From Hymenolepis diminuta (Eukaryota; Platyhelminthes; Cestoda; Cyclophyllidea; Hymenolepididae), in NCBI GenBank assembly GCA_900708905.1, contig CAADRB010000037.1:369188-433187 (forward strand): 64,000 bases of DNA. The letters run 5' to 3'. Positions 46,361 through 59,235 of the stretch are shown piece after piece. Every line of letters begins with the position of its first letter. Position 1 is the first letter of the stretch. Made by a program: the position numbers and the translations under genes. The notes under the pieces are model-generated. The model saw only the letters and a list, made by a program, of their open reading frames with translations, ran no database searches and was not told the origin of the DNA.

Positions 46361-49225
46361 ATGATTTCACAAAAGTGCGATACCGGTGGTCTGCCTACTC
46401 GCATTGATACGTGTTCAGAATCAATTTCCGATTCGTCAAAGCAATTGTCTTTATTGCTTTCCGAACATAAAGGACGCATATTAATTTACACCGGCGCCGG
46501 AATCAGCACTTCGGCTAAGATACCTGATTATCGTGGAACTCACGGGCTCTACAAAAAACTCACCAAAAGACAAATTTTAACGTCGAAAATCCGATTGCCT
46601 GAGGCAACAACCGCAAGACCGACCTATACGCATATGGCTATAAGAGCTCTTGTTGATAATGGATATGTAATTTCTGACTATATTTGAAGTGATTGTTATT
46701 CGATAGGTTAGGCATGTGGTTTCGCAGAATATCGATGGTCTTCACGTAAGAAGTGGACTACCTTTGGAATATCTCACGGAAATTCATGGTAATTTGTTCA
46801 ACGAGGTGGGTTATTTTTCTTGACGTGCCATTCATTTTAAATACACCTATTGTCATTTTGTTTTATTGTAGAAATGTCAATCTTGCCATTCAATTGTTTA
46901 TAGAGATTTTGATGCGGCAGAACTTACCGAAAAGAAAAACCACTTTACTGGGCGAGTTTGTCCCATTTGCTGTGATAAAGAAACCGCAGCAAAAATGCGA
47001 TCATCATTAATCCATTTAGCTCAAAGTTTTTGCACTCGTAAGCGTCCTGCGGAACCCAGTATTGTTCACCTTAAGAAAGCGGCTGAATTGCTTTCTAATA
47101 AATACGGTAATGCTTCGCCACTTTTTTCATTATGTTGCATTGATGCATATCCTATTTCATTTGATTATTAAATACCCAGATATTGGTTAGATTGGACGAA
47201 TTGCAAATTTTATTTTAATTTTCTTTTATAGTTCAGGATCATGATCGTGCTGCTCCATTACTTCGAGATACTCTAATACATTACAAGGAGTTCTATAGTC
47301 TTGAAGATCGTGATCGTGTTTTGAGAAATCTCTATGGTGCATCACGATTTGCTGGCATATTCCCAGACAACAGTTCCCAAACTGTCGATCCTAAAAGTAG
47401 TGAGAAAGATTCTCCCGAGTCTTTTCAATTTTCCTTTTCCTCTAACAAATCCACTGGGTAAGTTTATTAAATATTTCAAATTAATATTTACTTCGAGCAT
47501 TATAGCATTATATGTCTGCTAGTTGTGCCCTTGGTATTAACAAATTAAACGGCACGTTCCATCAAAATGCATAATTAACTGGGTCTACCCTTTCCAATTA
47601 TTGAGGGATGCTAAAGTAAAAAAATCACCACTTTCTGATCGATCAGTCTTCTCCGTGGCAGCCTTGAGTCCAGTTCATTGAGCACATCTTTCACATTAAA
47701 CACTGAGAGCGCAAATTTTGCGCCTGTGAAGTATTTTTTATGCCGTGTTTTTAAGGCCATTTTCGCATTCCACATAGTGTGAGTCACGCCAGGTATTGAG
47801 ACGATCCGCTGCTCAAGCGAATATTGATCGATAAATTGACGATTAATTAGGGGATCCCCGAAATTCCCATTGTGATAATCCATTTTTGCTTCCTGGGAGA
47901 TCTTACGATTTGATATAGTCAGGGATTGTCTTCATCATAATTTAAACGGTAGTCAACATACGTGGCTGGTAATTTTAACAAAGATAGTTCCTTTGTGGGA
48001 TGATCAACTGAAGCACCATTCGCTACAAAGTCACCAAATCAGTCTCCTCGGTGAAAATCCACTAAAAGCAATACCCAGTCGTATTGGTTATTAATGGGAA
48101 AGAAATGCAAGATGTGTATTATGGTGTCATGTGCAAGAATAGAGCTCTTTACTGCTTCTACGATATCTCCGGTATTAAGCTACTAACCGCAGAGCCATGC
48201 TTCTAAATTGCCGGCCACTTTGTACCCATCAGTCAAAAGGCTGTGAAGTGCTTGAATACGTCTATTCAAGTTAGGTGCAAAAAAGCTGTGCTTAGGAGGT
48301 TTATTTCACATAGTTTCAACGAGCAACTAATAGGTATAAAGGGAAACTTCTAGCACGTTCTCTGTGTCCCAATCTTTTAAAACGGATAAATTCGAATATG
48401 TGCCTTCACTATAAACAGATTGTTGACTAGGTTGTAAAACGCGATATAGCAGTAATGCTCACAAAACCAACTTGAATGTCTGCAATTCTCATACAGGCGC
48501 ATTTATACCTAAGTTTTAATGGAATGGAGACTTTTCTACGTCTCCAGCTGCTTTTGTTGAAAAATGACACCGATCCCAGTTTAGTTTATGCAAATATCGT
48601 TGGTTTCGGGACTAAGATCTCCATAGTCCACCATTAGCTTCTCTTTCCTCCGTGAGTATAAAACTGAAAGTTATGCGACCCTTGTCCAACTCTAGGCTGG
48701 CATTTCCATTATATGCTCACGAACTCAATGTGCTATTTGGCCTATATTTGTTTATCATATGAATCTTATATTCTTGTTTTTAGCGTGGAATCAAGTGGTA
48801 ATGAGGCAACGACTATTCGATCACATGATGAACCGTCAACTCTGATCTTGGCTATTGGTTCTTCTCTTAAAGTTATGGGCAATTATCACCACTTTTGGCC
48901 ATTCCATTCTGGAGTTCCCACCAGCAAGAAAGGGAAACCTCCTGCTAAACGACCTCGTATGGACCCGAATTTGGGAAAAGAAGGCGAAAACGAGTCTTAT
49001 ACTTGTGACTATGCAATCATAAATTTCCAAAAGACTCCTATTGATAAATATGCGGTCTTTGTTTGTCATCTCAATTGTGATGATATTCTCAAGGCAACCC
49101 TAGATCGCCTAGGTATCTCCACACTCTCCTACGATGAAAACACTGATCCGCTAAGAGATCTTGCTGTTCCACTCTTGAAAGAAGAGAGTGTAACCAAGAA
49201 TCGGCAAAGTATTTTCGACCACTGA
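46361..49225 (+). CDS. SIRT7: SIRT7-type NAD-dependent protein deacylase
   Basis: Five exons: 46361-46666, 46707-46805, 46872-47106, 47232-47457 and 48784-49225 (435 residues). An in-frame stop at 46283 with no ATG before 46361 fixes the start, unless there is an upstream exon. The NAD-binding motif [17 protein letters not shown] lies at 43-59, [14 protein letters not shown] at 108-121, the catalytic His in EIHGN at 129, and zinc ligands CQSC (137-140) and CPIC (165-168). [10 protein letters not shown] (224-233) matches LRDTIVHFGE of human SIRT7, AIGSSLKV is at 312-319, and the C-terminal [23 protein letters not shown] also matches SIRT7 rather than SIRT6. It is longer than human SIRT7 because of extra residues between CPIC and LRDT (about 55) and before AIGSSLKV (about 50). 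A basic [11 protein letters not shown] (337-347) looks like a nuclear localisation signal. SIRT7 removes acyl groups from histone H3 K18 and nucleolar proteins; that role is from the family. Confidence 0.92.
46667..46706 (+). other. 40-nt intron in the sirtuin gene
   Basis: GTAATT...GATAG interrupts the codons for [10 protein letters not shown], a junction that rejoins the conserved THM...VVSQN(I/C)DGLH sirtuin segment exactly in frame. Introns this short are a known class in tapeworms and flukes. Confidence 0.85.
47610..48440 (-). pseudogene. Decayed coding remnant inside sirtuin intron 4
   Basis: Read on the minus strand, one frame stays nearly open for about 170 codons from 48440 to 47915, with only a handful of stops. 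It contains [86 protein letters not shown] and [19 protein letters not shown] 90-codon open frame continues at 47883-47611. Composition is protein-like, and the stops and frame change suggest a pseudogene, either retroposed or from a mobile element. I do not recognise the family. Confidence 0.5.
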
Positions 49226-49229
49226 TACC

Positions 49230-51980
49230 TTGTATCCGATGTTACGTGTCAGGGCCGTTGCCCGTCTTCTGAGCATTTGTCTTTCAATGAATTTTAATTG
49301 TTCAGGTTCTGAATAGAATTTTTATTTATGTGCGAATCTGTCGTAATTGCTTGAAGGATGAAGAGATCCAATCGATGTGGGTAATGTATTCATTTATTGT
49401 ATTAAGGTAAACTTAAGGTCCGATTTTCCTGAATTGGAATTTAAATCCCGACATGATTTAGCATTTGCTTAAAAGTGATAAATGGGCCTGATAGAAACGG
49501 TGTACCTTTCACATAATGACAGACTTATTAATGTTTTCGACCAGCAATTATTAATTCTAATTTCATTGAATTTTATTATAACAAAGTTTTCAATTTAATA
49601 ATTACGTTCAATCTCGTAAATGTTAACGGAGGGAAGTTATTTTGTTTAAAACAACTCCTCCAGCTAAACGGTACATAGGCCAATTAACGAATATCCCCAA
49701 AACGAAATTGATTTGAGCTTCAATGCACACAGATTGATCCACAAATGTTACTCGAGGGGTTGATAACAATAGCGAGTCCATTTGATCAAAGATCGTATCG
49801 AGTACACGGAATTGACAACTTTTAGTAGATTGAAGAGACCTCTGTAACGCCGAACGGTAATCTTTTTCGTTTCAACACTACACCAACTTTGAATTTCAAA
49901 ATATGAGTTCTGAAGTTCATATGCGTGAAAATATTTTTTCATTTTGCTGAATTCCTTTGAGTTTAGAGTTTATTATACTTCATTTCTAATAATTACTGAG
50001 GTAAATGGGAATATTTTGCAAATCGTTGACCCAGAAAGCCTTCATATGATCGATAAATACATGAAAAAAGATATCTTGATATCATATTACCTTTTCGTAG
50101 TTGCAGGAATGGGAATAATTAATCTACCCCGCTCTGTACTACCTGAAACCATCCATTTTCTTCAAAGTTATCAACTATCTTTAGACTTTCATTTCAACTT
50201 TACCAAAATTGCTCTTTTCACCGTTACTTGGCAGATCCTTATGGCAAGGTTTTCTGAGTGGGACAGATAAACAAAAAAGTCTGATACATCAAACTTTGTC
50301 TGAATTTCTAACTCCACCCCCATGCATTTCCAACCAAATATGAACTAATCATTAATCACTCTACCTTCAATAANNNNNNNNNNNNNNNNNNNNNNNNAAA
50401 TGAAGACGGATCGTTACCTTCTTTACCTAAATGACCCAGCATTCCTCAAAACACACTAACAAATCATACACTTAAACGCGATAGTAAAATTCATTTCTGG
50501 TGTAGGAATAATAATACGAATTCAAGCACATATTTTGAAATCTAGCTAGTGTAAGCCACCAAACAATTTACCTCTGGGGAGTTGGAAGTTAGCACCTGTC
50601 AATATGGGTGAAGAGTGAACCAATGAGAAGCTAACATGTCAAGATATACTCAACGTCAGATCCCATACTATGGCAGAAAATAATGACCGCATTGATCGAA
50701 TAGCTGTTCACCGCCAACTGTGCACACTTATTAGACCTCTTGGATCCATTGTTCACACTCGTATAGAAGTTTAAGCTCCTTCATTCAAAAAGGTGTCCTT
50801 TAATGCATACTCATTTACACTGCACTTCTCACACTATGTTAAATCTACAGCATACAATCCAATTGTAAATTTCTGTGCATACTTTAAAGTCGACTGCCTT
50901 TTAAATTATAGTCCCCTCGTTAAATTTGATATTTCCCTATTTAATAACTGTTAGTGAATTAATGACAAAAGGTAACTGAAAGAATATAACCGCTTTCGTC
51001 ACATTTATAGCAGTGCTTGTAAAATTCCCTTCTTAATATTTCAACAGCATCACAACCGTGCACTAGGGAGGAAACAATAGATTTTGCGAAGTATGCACGT
51101 GTCAGCCCATTCAGGGCCAATCTAGAAAACAAACCATTTAAAAATGAGCGGATAAATTGAGTGCTAAAATAATTCAGCGGTTTGTAAACATGAAGTAGCT
51201 TAATAATAGGCATTTGAAAGCATCGTGTCCTAGGGATAATGATGGGTGTATTCAGGTTTGCTTTATCAATTTTAGAATGAGAATAACACTTTTGTAACAT
51301 TGAAGATGCATGTATGGAATGAACGTGCGAAGACGCGGTTCAATTTGTTAAATGAATAGACAACAATTTAAGAATACGAATGCCATGAGCTCAAATAGGA
51401 TGTCTGAGAATGAAAGAAAAGGCGAAAAGAGTAATATTTTAAATGACTCAAGTACAAAACTATCGTAATTAATTACCCACTTTATCGAGGGGTTTTTCAA
51501 AGATCTCAAACTACAGCAAACATCACCTCAACACTTTCTCGTGTTTATAGCCAAGAGGAAGTGCTGAAGAATTCTTGATGCTCTGAATACGACATTGGTC
51601 AATGCTTGCATTAGATAAGATACAATGCATCCCCATTTGCAGCATTTCGTTTATACTGCACCAAGCGCAAATTCTGAAAAATACACTCTACTTAAATAAT
51701 AGTTAGTAAGACGTGTAGCATATGGTATTCCCCACAGTGATCTGAGGTCGTAAAACTATTTACATACCCACAAGTAGCAAGAGGCGTAATCGTTCATAAT
51801 AGAACAAACGTAGAATGAGTTTCTCATGTGCTGAAACCGAAGTAAAAATATTAGAATTTTGTTTAAAATTTGATGCATAAAATCAGACAAGAATGCCGAA
51901 TTTCTTATCTTTCAGAAAGTCAATTTTACTCTAATGATTGCACAACATTCCAACAAAGCGAAAAGAAATTGACTAAATAA
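49230..51980. other. Convergent intergenic region with assembly gap
   Basis: Lies between the 3' ends of the sirtuin gene (plus) and the acidic-protein gene (minus). ORFs at 49944-50270 and 50959-51300 have no recognisable domain. It contains the N gap at 50374-50397. Confidence 0.4.
50374..50397. other. Assembly gap (24 N)
   Basis: A run of 24 N. The true length of missing sequence is unknown. Confidence 0.99.
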
Positions 51981-51986
51981 ATAGAA

Positions 51987-51992
51987 TTTATT
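51987..51992 (-). terminator. Poly(A) signal of the acidic-protein gene
   Basis: AATAAA on the minus strand, 45 nt after the stop codon at 52037. Confidence 0.5.
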
Positions 51993-52036
51993 GTTATATC
52001 TGTACATCTGTGTCTTCATAAATATAACCACGTACT

Positions 52037-55031
52037 TTAATGCAGTTTCATGATTCTGGCAGATCGCCTTAGAGTTACCTTACTTTTTTCCCCAGTTGAA
52101 GTGGAATTCTGTTGTTGCTGCTGCTCCTCTTCCTCTACCATTTCTTGACCTGTACTTGCGACTTCGCTGTCACTGTCGTCACCGCTATCATCATCATCTT
52201 CGTCACTACTTTCTCCCTCCTCTTCTGGATCTTCTTCTGACTCATATTCAGAAGACGACGGAAGGGGTTGGTCGGTATTGAACATATCATCACCTTCTAC
52301 CTCTTCTTCGCTTTCTTCATTCTACGAAATTCGAAAAAATCAATGAATGGATGGCGACTGATAAGTCTCGAGTGACTTTACAGCACAACAAAGCAAAATT
52401 AAGAATGGAGACGAGATAAAGAACACAGATTTTCTTCATTCTAAGAAAATTGAAGATCTCAAAAAGCAACCTAAGGTATTTGAAATTTTAACAAACCGAA
52501 ACAAAGCGAGAGCTACAATAAAGCGTCCTAGATGAGGGCTGAATGACTAGTAAATTAGTAAATGAACGTACAACGTGAATGAACAGATTCATAGCCTTCA
52601 CGAAGTTAACTTTTAAGTGTATAAGTCCGTGAAATGATAATCCAACCGATAAAGAAGAATTGTTTCTGTAAAATATCAACAAAGTCTGATCGGTAAAAAG
52701 AAGCAATTCAACCACTCCTTAATTTCCAAATTTAAAATAATTTCCAGTTCTATAGAAATGATCAGGAGCATTTCTCCCCATTTAGAATGGTACACATGAC
52801 ATTCCCCGAACCTAATTACGTGATGAAAAAGCGGCTCCAAAATAAAGCAGGCAATTTTCCTTAGTACCTCAGAAAAATGGAGAAGAGTAACTCGAAATAA
52901 GAAAAAAACAAGGCCACTTACCGATTCATGAAATAGAACTAACCGGTCTAAAAATGATTCCTTTTTGAAGCACTCAGAAAACAGGAGGTTTGAGGAAATA
53001 GGCATAACGATTAATTCAAGCGAACAGATCTTTAGTAAACAATGGTAAACAGAAGGAAACTTGGGCACAGCCGAAATGCAATAAATCATTTATAAGTCGA
53101 AGTCCTCAATAGATAAGGAGATAAGAAAAAGGAGAATTTGTTGAATGGCGACAATTAAGAATCGAGTTAGATAGAAAAATTGAACGCAGGAAAACACTAG
53201 CGAGAAACATGACGAAGAAAAAAGATAATGGAGTACGAAAAGAGCACGAGAACCGACCGTCGACATCACTAACCTTGTAATCGACGTGTCTTTGGATGTT
53301 ACAGGCGAATGAGTTATCGTGAAAGAAGAGAGAACAAATTGCTTATCAATATCGTCCAGCTGAGACGATTGGAAACAGTTCAAAACAACCCAGAAACCAA
53401 ACACAATTTTCATCAGAGTGACTTAAATTAGTGCTACACAAAGAAACATTTTGAAGAAGCTTTTAGGGATAGTCCTTAAAGGGCCTGGCATTGTGAAAAA
53501 TATCACAATTTCACCACCTTAGGACAACAATGAAATAAATGGATTTAAGGAATGAAATAATTTCGGAAGGGCCTCATTAAGTGCACCAGGTAATAATAGC
53601 AACTGAAAGGAGGTGCACACAAAAGAACTAAGTAAAACACGAACAGGTCAATTCTACCTTTTAACGTTATTAAATAATTGCAAAAGCGTTTGCGAGCAAA
53701 AAGCGATGTTTCTACATTGCAAAACATACAAAATGCCCCATTTCAAATATTATCTTATTAGCTGATATTTTTGACATTAAGCCGATTACCCTCGAGGAAC
53801 CTTTTGAGAACAATACATAATCGTCGCTCAGTGCTTGAAAAAATAAGGAGCCACACCATCTTCATTCTGAGCTTGATTCTGAGAGGATAATCAAAGTACA
53901 CTTTGCAAACACTTAAATTCAAAATTGCAATCGAAACATGCGTTATTACAGAACTTAAGTGAAGTCATGACATAAGCGGATAATAGATAATGCTCATTCA
54001 TATAGGAGCTTAAACGATTAGCATTCACAAGTTCCTACTTTGAGTAAACACGTGCGTAAAGTCGATTCGTATACAAGTGAACCAAAATCTGCATAAAAAA
54101 AATTCAATCCCAACTTAACGGAACAGAACATAAAACTTACTTCAGAAACGTTCTCATCAGTTCCGATTTGCGCATCAGAATCGCTATCATGTTCAAAGTC
54201 AACATGTTTGACTCTGGCTGTACGAGGTTGGGGAAAGGAAGTAGAATTTTGACTTTCAGTGAAGGAAGAGAGTGAATTCCTATCGACATCAAAAACACCG
54301 TCATCTTCAGAGATTTCAGAGGCGTTTTCATCCTCCGAAACACTTGCGCCGTCATCATCTTCTACACTGAGCTCCGACATTACATCGTCAGAAACATCTT
54401 CATTGTCTATATCGTCTGCACTTCCTTCAATACCAGATTCCTCCTCTTTTTTGGGTCGCTTTTTGAAGGCACCAAAATTAAGTTGAGGATCTATATACAA
54501 GAAAATTATTCCACACCCAATCAATAGAATTTTTTACGTAACTATGAATACATACCATCGATAAACAGATATTTCGTGTCAACGACAATGATTCCACCTC
54601 TCCTCCGCCTACGAATCTTATCTTTGCGTTCGTAGTTGATGTATTTCAAGGCGGAATTAACAAGACTTTCAATGCCATTCATTTCGGAGCAATACGACAC
54701 AAAACGATGCATTGATGACGTGCATTGCTTGGCCATTTCAGCTGTTTCTGAATTGTCAAATATTCTAGTTAACCATTGAAGCGCTCGCTTAGCCCAATCA
54801 GGATGACGCTCTGATACGACCATGTCAACTAGAATCTCGAACATTTTGTTGAAATGAACTGGACTACGAGCTAGACGAGAAAGAATATTATTAATCCATG
54901 ATGGCTTCGTCTTTTGAACAAAGACTTGGTTGTATTTTTCAGCGTTGACGAGTAAAACATCGAGAAAAGCCAAATCAGAATCGTTCTAAAATTGCTTAAT
55001 TAAATAATGACCATAATACTTGAAGATCCAT
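52037..55031 (-). CDS. Unrecognised nuclear-type acidic protein
   Basis: Minus-strand exons that join in frame: 55031-55020 (MDLQ, or part of a longer exon from 55069), 54985-54556, 54490-54141 and 52321-52037. Read from MDLQ the product is 358 residues. Residues 5-128 look helical (FLDVLLVNAEKYNQ, WINNILSRLARSP, FNKMFEILVDMVVSERHPDW, ALQWLTRIF) and resemble a helical-repeat or HEAT-like surface. A basic patch KIRRRRRGG follows at about 127-135, then DPQLNFGAFKKRPKKEEE. About 200 residues rich in Asp, Glu and Ser follow (EDDDGASVSEDENASEISED, EEDPEEEGESSDEDDDD), then a Q5 run and a basic end LRRSARIMKLH. This layout is common in nucleolar and chromatin proteins, but I do not recognise the family. 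More 5' exons may exist upstream. Confidence 0.75.
52322..54140 (-). other. 1.8-kb last intron of acidic-protein gene
   Basis: GTAAGT...CGTAG intron. Minus-strand ORFs inside it (52676-53089, 53090-53413) are hydrophobic, lack family features and are interpreted as chance. Confidence 0.6.
54986..55019 (-). other. 34-nt intron candidate at 5' end of acidic-protein gene
   Basis: GTATTA...TTTTAG between MDLQ and NDSDLAF keeps phase 0. The upstream frame is open back to an AG at 55070-55071 (RSAFARLSRYFV before MDLQ), so MDLQ may be internal to an exon 55069-55020 rather than the start. Confidence 0.45.
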
Positions 55032-55069
55032 CACAAAATAACGTGACAGACGCGCGAATGCAGATCTTG

Positions 55070-58000
55070 CTTAAAGCGCTTTTAAGATGGCCAATTAAAA
55101 CTATGTTACTTTGTTTTACAATATTGATTAAAAATTATTCTTTACTAAAATGTTTAATTTTAAACACTTAGGAACGTTTTCAGTTTACTGAGATATAATT
55201 TTATGCAATGCAGAATTAACCAAAATGAGACGAAGTAAGTAGTTCTATTTATTCATAGTGAAATTTCGATTTCGTTAATTTTGTGTTATTAAACACCAGA
55301 AATATAATTTATGCAGATTGGTAACTTTGAAAATATTAAATGATTCACTTGTATCTCAAAATTTCTAAAGATAATTCATAATTACTTACAAATGATTGCG
55401 TAGCAGTCTTTTAATAAATATTCAGGTATTTTTATTAAATTTCTTTAAAAAAAGGTAATTGTTTTCATGTGTTAACATAATTTATTTTAATGAGCATTAG
55501 CAAAGCTAGTATATATATATTTTAATTATGGTGATATGTTATTTTATCCTTTCTGCGAAAGTGACAATAGAAGTCTTTTGTTAGCTAAATCACCTGTTCT
55601 AAATTAATAAATACTAATTTAAAAATTAATAACAATTACATTTATTTAAATTTTGTTTACATTTTAAAGTCGATATATTCATAGCACTAGTCTTATTTTC
55701 AGTTGAAGGATTGCAATTTTAATTTTGAGCTCTATTTTCGCATTATAATTGTCCGCTTTCTTTCTGAATTAAAATGTATTATTTCACTAAATTTTCTCAA
55801 AACATATTTGATGATTTTCGAATAGATTTTATAAGGATTTTTAGAGAATAGTGTCTGATTTTACTCATGGAAATTCCGTAAGTTCCACGTGACTTCTACC
55901 AATTATAATTGCGTCAACGAAATAGAGCAAGAACTTTATCAGCAGAAGTCTTCAAATAGAAAAAAGGGCAGATCGGAGAGAACTAGAGTGGTTATTATTT
56001 TTGATAAATGTGGTGATTACAGAGGACAAGTCCCGACGCTGCAGAATACAGTTGTGTTCGATGCAGAAAATTATGTGTTCCTTATGGAAACATAGTTAAT
56101 ATGAGCCGTATAACAGACATCCTAGCTCTTTAAGGCTCCAGCGTGTAGAAAATCAAGGGATTTAAATCAGGTGAAAGGACATCACTCGTTATAGAGACAG
56201 CAGCCTAGAAATTTTCATAGAAGTTGTTTAAATAAAATACAGTAGTGGGTAGCTAAGTCGTGTCACAGAGGTAGTTGATCTGTGAAGTAGAAATAATTTG
56301 TTTTAGTGTAAAATTTGTCAGATTTATATCAGCACAAAAATTCACCTTAAGTCTTATTTCACTACGAGGCGAATTAAAATATTTATTTGCTTGAATGAGA
56401 TTTCAAATTTAAATTTAAATTATTCCCAGGTTTGGAATTGCTAAATTTTTTAATGGTCATTCATTTCAAATTTATATTTCTGTTTCAAATTTTTTTATAT
56501 GGATCTTAAAATCTGGTTTGTTTTATTATTTTTCTGAAGGGTCAACTTCAACATACAATTTAGCCACTGGGAAATACTGTAAAATGAAAACATGATCTCG
56601 GAATTTTCACATGAATTGCATTTTGAAATTGGTTTCTCCTTACATTCTGAGCAATGCTAATTTAATCAAAAAATGTCCTTAGTATCCGAAAAAGCTTATA
56701 ATTGGGGCATCACCTGATTGTAATAAATATGTGGACTTTGATAAAATAAACAAAAATAATATTGCAATTTTCATAATATGTCATGAAATTTTAAGTCTAA
56801 TTAATGTATATATATAAATATTTATGCGCTGTTCTCAGTTTTAAAGTTTACTTTAGATATAACTGTGATCTGATTTGATTCCTTATAAATTCCTGCATTA
56901 TTGCTCCATTTAAGGCCGTTTGAAGGTCGGACATTCGGCGGTTCATATCGTGAGTCCATTAAACTAGTTTTATTTTTTATCGTGTTAGTTAATTCCTTTT
57001 ACACTTCCTTCATCTTGTAAATTATTAAATAACTCTTCAGTTGCTGTGAAAGTCATATTGAATTTAATGTTTTATTGATAAATTTGTATTGCCTAATTAA
57101 TATTCGAAAGATTTAGTGCTTTTCTCAAATTCTCATCATTTTAAAATCAGACTTATTTAATTAACTGAAAATTTTAATTGAAATATCTTAATTTGTTAAA
57201 GAATGCACCGTTTTAACACTTAATTTTCCATTTTCTGCTTGGGATTATTTTCATTATTTTAGACTGATATACGCATTTAATGTAATATTTTTAAGTCTTT
57301 ATGTTTAAATTTTGATTTCTTGGTTCCTTTATGTCCTTCAATGTTTTTTGGACACCTTTATTGTGCATTTTTGCAATACATTTAGTATTGGTCGTTGCTA
57401 GTTATGATGAGAATGTCTTATTAACCAGATTTGTTTATAAATTTTACCGAAGGAATCATCTTTGATTTGAATAACTGCGTAGTTATTGTTACAATGCGAT
57501 AGAATATGGAGGTTAATTTCGAGTCTTACAGAACACCGAGTGGTGACAATTTATAATATATAGCTTTTTAATTTTCTTTACAAATGTTTTGGTTTGGTCT
57601 TAATGTGGAGCATAGTATTCCTTATGTTTTTTATACTACGTGTTTATATAACCTCAACGTAGTTTCATTAGTTAACTTGGGTGGTGAAATCATATCACTA
57701 AAGCATAGTTTTATTCCCTATAATTATCTGTCGTCATGCAACGTTGCAGGTATCCAAGCTGAATTAAAGCATTTTTTAAAGATGATTTCGACTATCATAC
57801 TGACAGCAATAATTTTTAATTTATTTTTCCTCCCATAAATAGTAATCGGTCTAAAAACTTTTCCCTTGCAATTCTCGTGTTTTAATTTCCTGCTTCAATG
57901 CACTTTTCCTTTTCTGATGTACTTATTTTAAATTAATCTTCCGCTTCTTCGTAACGGTATATTTTATTTTTCCGCCAACTGAGAAAGAGGTAGAGACGCA

Positions 58001-58900
58001 TATCTAAATATTTTTTTCTCCATGGGAGAAAAAATTGTTGTTTAAGTGGTTTTTTTACATTTTGTGTTGCTTTTTGTGAAATGATTACTGGCTAGATATT
58101 GCTTCTTAAAGATGTATTCTTAAAATTATTCTTTATTTAATTGCTATCAAAATTTCTGCATATAAGTTGTACACTTTTTGCTTCTTTGCTTTAGCTACTT
58201 TTTCTAAAGTTTAAATGTTCAAATTTTCTTCTCGTTTCTCGATGATGAGTCGAGGGCTTACTGGCATTCTGACTGATGATATGAATGAGAAATTAATGTT
58301 GTACCGCTCAATAAAGTCACACTTGAGCTGAACTTTTTTGATTATACAAAGTACAGAGTGGTCAGGGTACATATAAAAAATGTTGAACCAGTTGAATGTG
58401 TTAGAGTAATCGTTTACATCTTTTTTATATATACAATAAAGATTGGCTTAAGGAACTATAAGGGGAAAGAATTGCAAGTGGTATACTTTGAATTGCCAAG
58501 TTTTTAACCAATAAAAAAACTAGAATTTATTTTGTGAACAATTCACTGATCGCACTCTGAAGATGACCCTACTCGTTTAATCCCCAGACTCAATATTTTT
58601 TGATTTGGGCATACTTCCATCTGTCTTTTGATTTAAAGTTTCAGTTTAGAATAAGTACATTGATAGGATAGACTGTAAAAAGCAGCGCATTGGAAACAAG
58701 TCTCCGATGAACCGATAAAAAATATGACCATTTTGTTTTAAGCGTGATGATTTGTGGCAAAAAGACAATGAGTTTGTTTAGCCGTATTTCCACCGGTACG
58801 CGACAATACCTCTCATTTCATTTCCAAATCCGATGACAAACCTGCTTAGGCCTCATTTTAGGGGAGAGAGAGTCTAGTGAAATTTGATATACCCTAATGT
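55070..58900. other. Divergent intergenic region, very AT-rich
   Basis: Separates the 5' end of the acidic-protein gene (minus) from the RILP-like gene (plus). The plus-strand ORF at 55889-56095 is the only one with charged, non-repetitive composition (GRSERTRVVIIFDKCGDY), but it shows no family or splice support. Missing 5' exons of the minus-strand gene could lie here. Confidence 0.4.
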
Positions 58901-58906
58901 TGCTAG

Positions 58907-58913
58907 TATAAAA
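58907..58913 (+). promoter_or_regulatory. TATA box, probable promoter of RILP-like gene
   Basis: TATAAAA followed about 25 nt later by TCACTGG/TCACTAA, initiator-like sequences. It lies 329 nt upstream of the ATG at 59236, with no other TATA box as good between them. Confidence 0.4.
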
Positions 58914-59235
58914 ACAACCGCAACTCACTGGACTCACTAATTTGCTGACTGATGCTCGGGGTGAAAAACGGCTCAAATGGTTTTGGATAGGTAGATATTC
59001 ATTTTTAATGGATCAATAAAGAAGAAAGGGAAGGCAGTTAATGACAAATGTTTGACTGGAATATGAGGAAATAAAGGAAGTACTTTTAATAGGAAATCAT
59101 GGTCATTTAATAGCGAAAATTTGATGCTTATTTGTAATTCTTTAAACACATTTATTCCCACTTCTTTGGATGTTAGTGATGGCCTAAAAGTTAACAGTGA
59201 GTGAATTTATTTTTGACATAGCGCAAATACATCGC

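Noticed and set aside
52676..53413. Two adjacent minus-strand ORFs (137 and 107 codons)
   Set aside because: They lie in the last intron of the acidic-protein gene, are hydrophobic and low-information, and the flanking exons join in frame without them.
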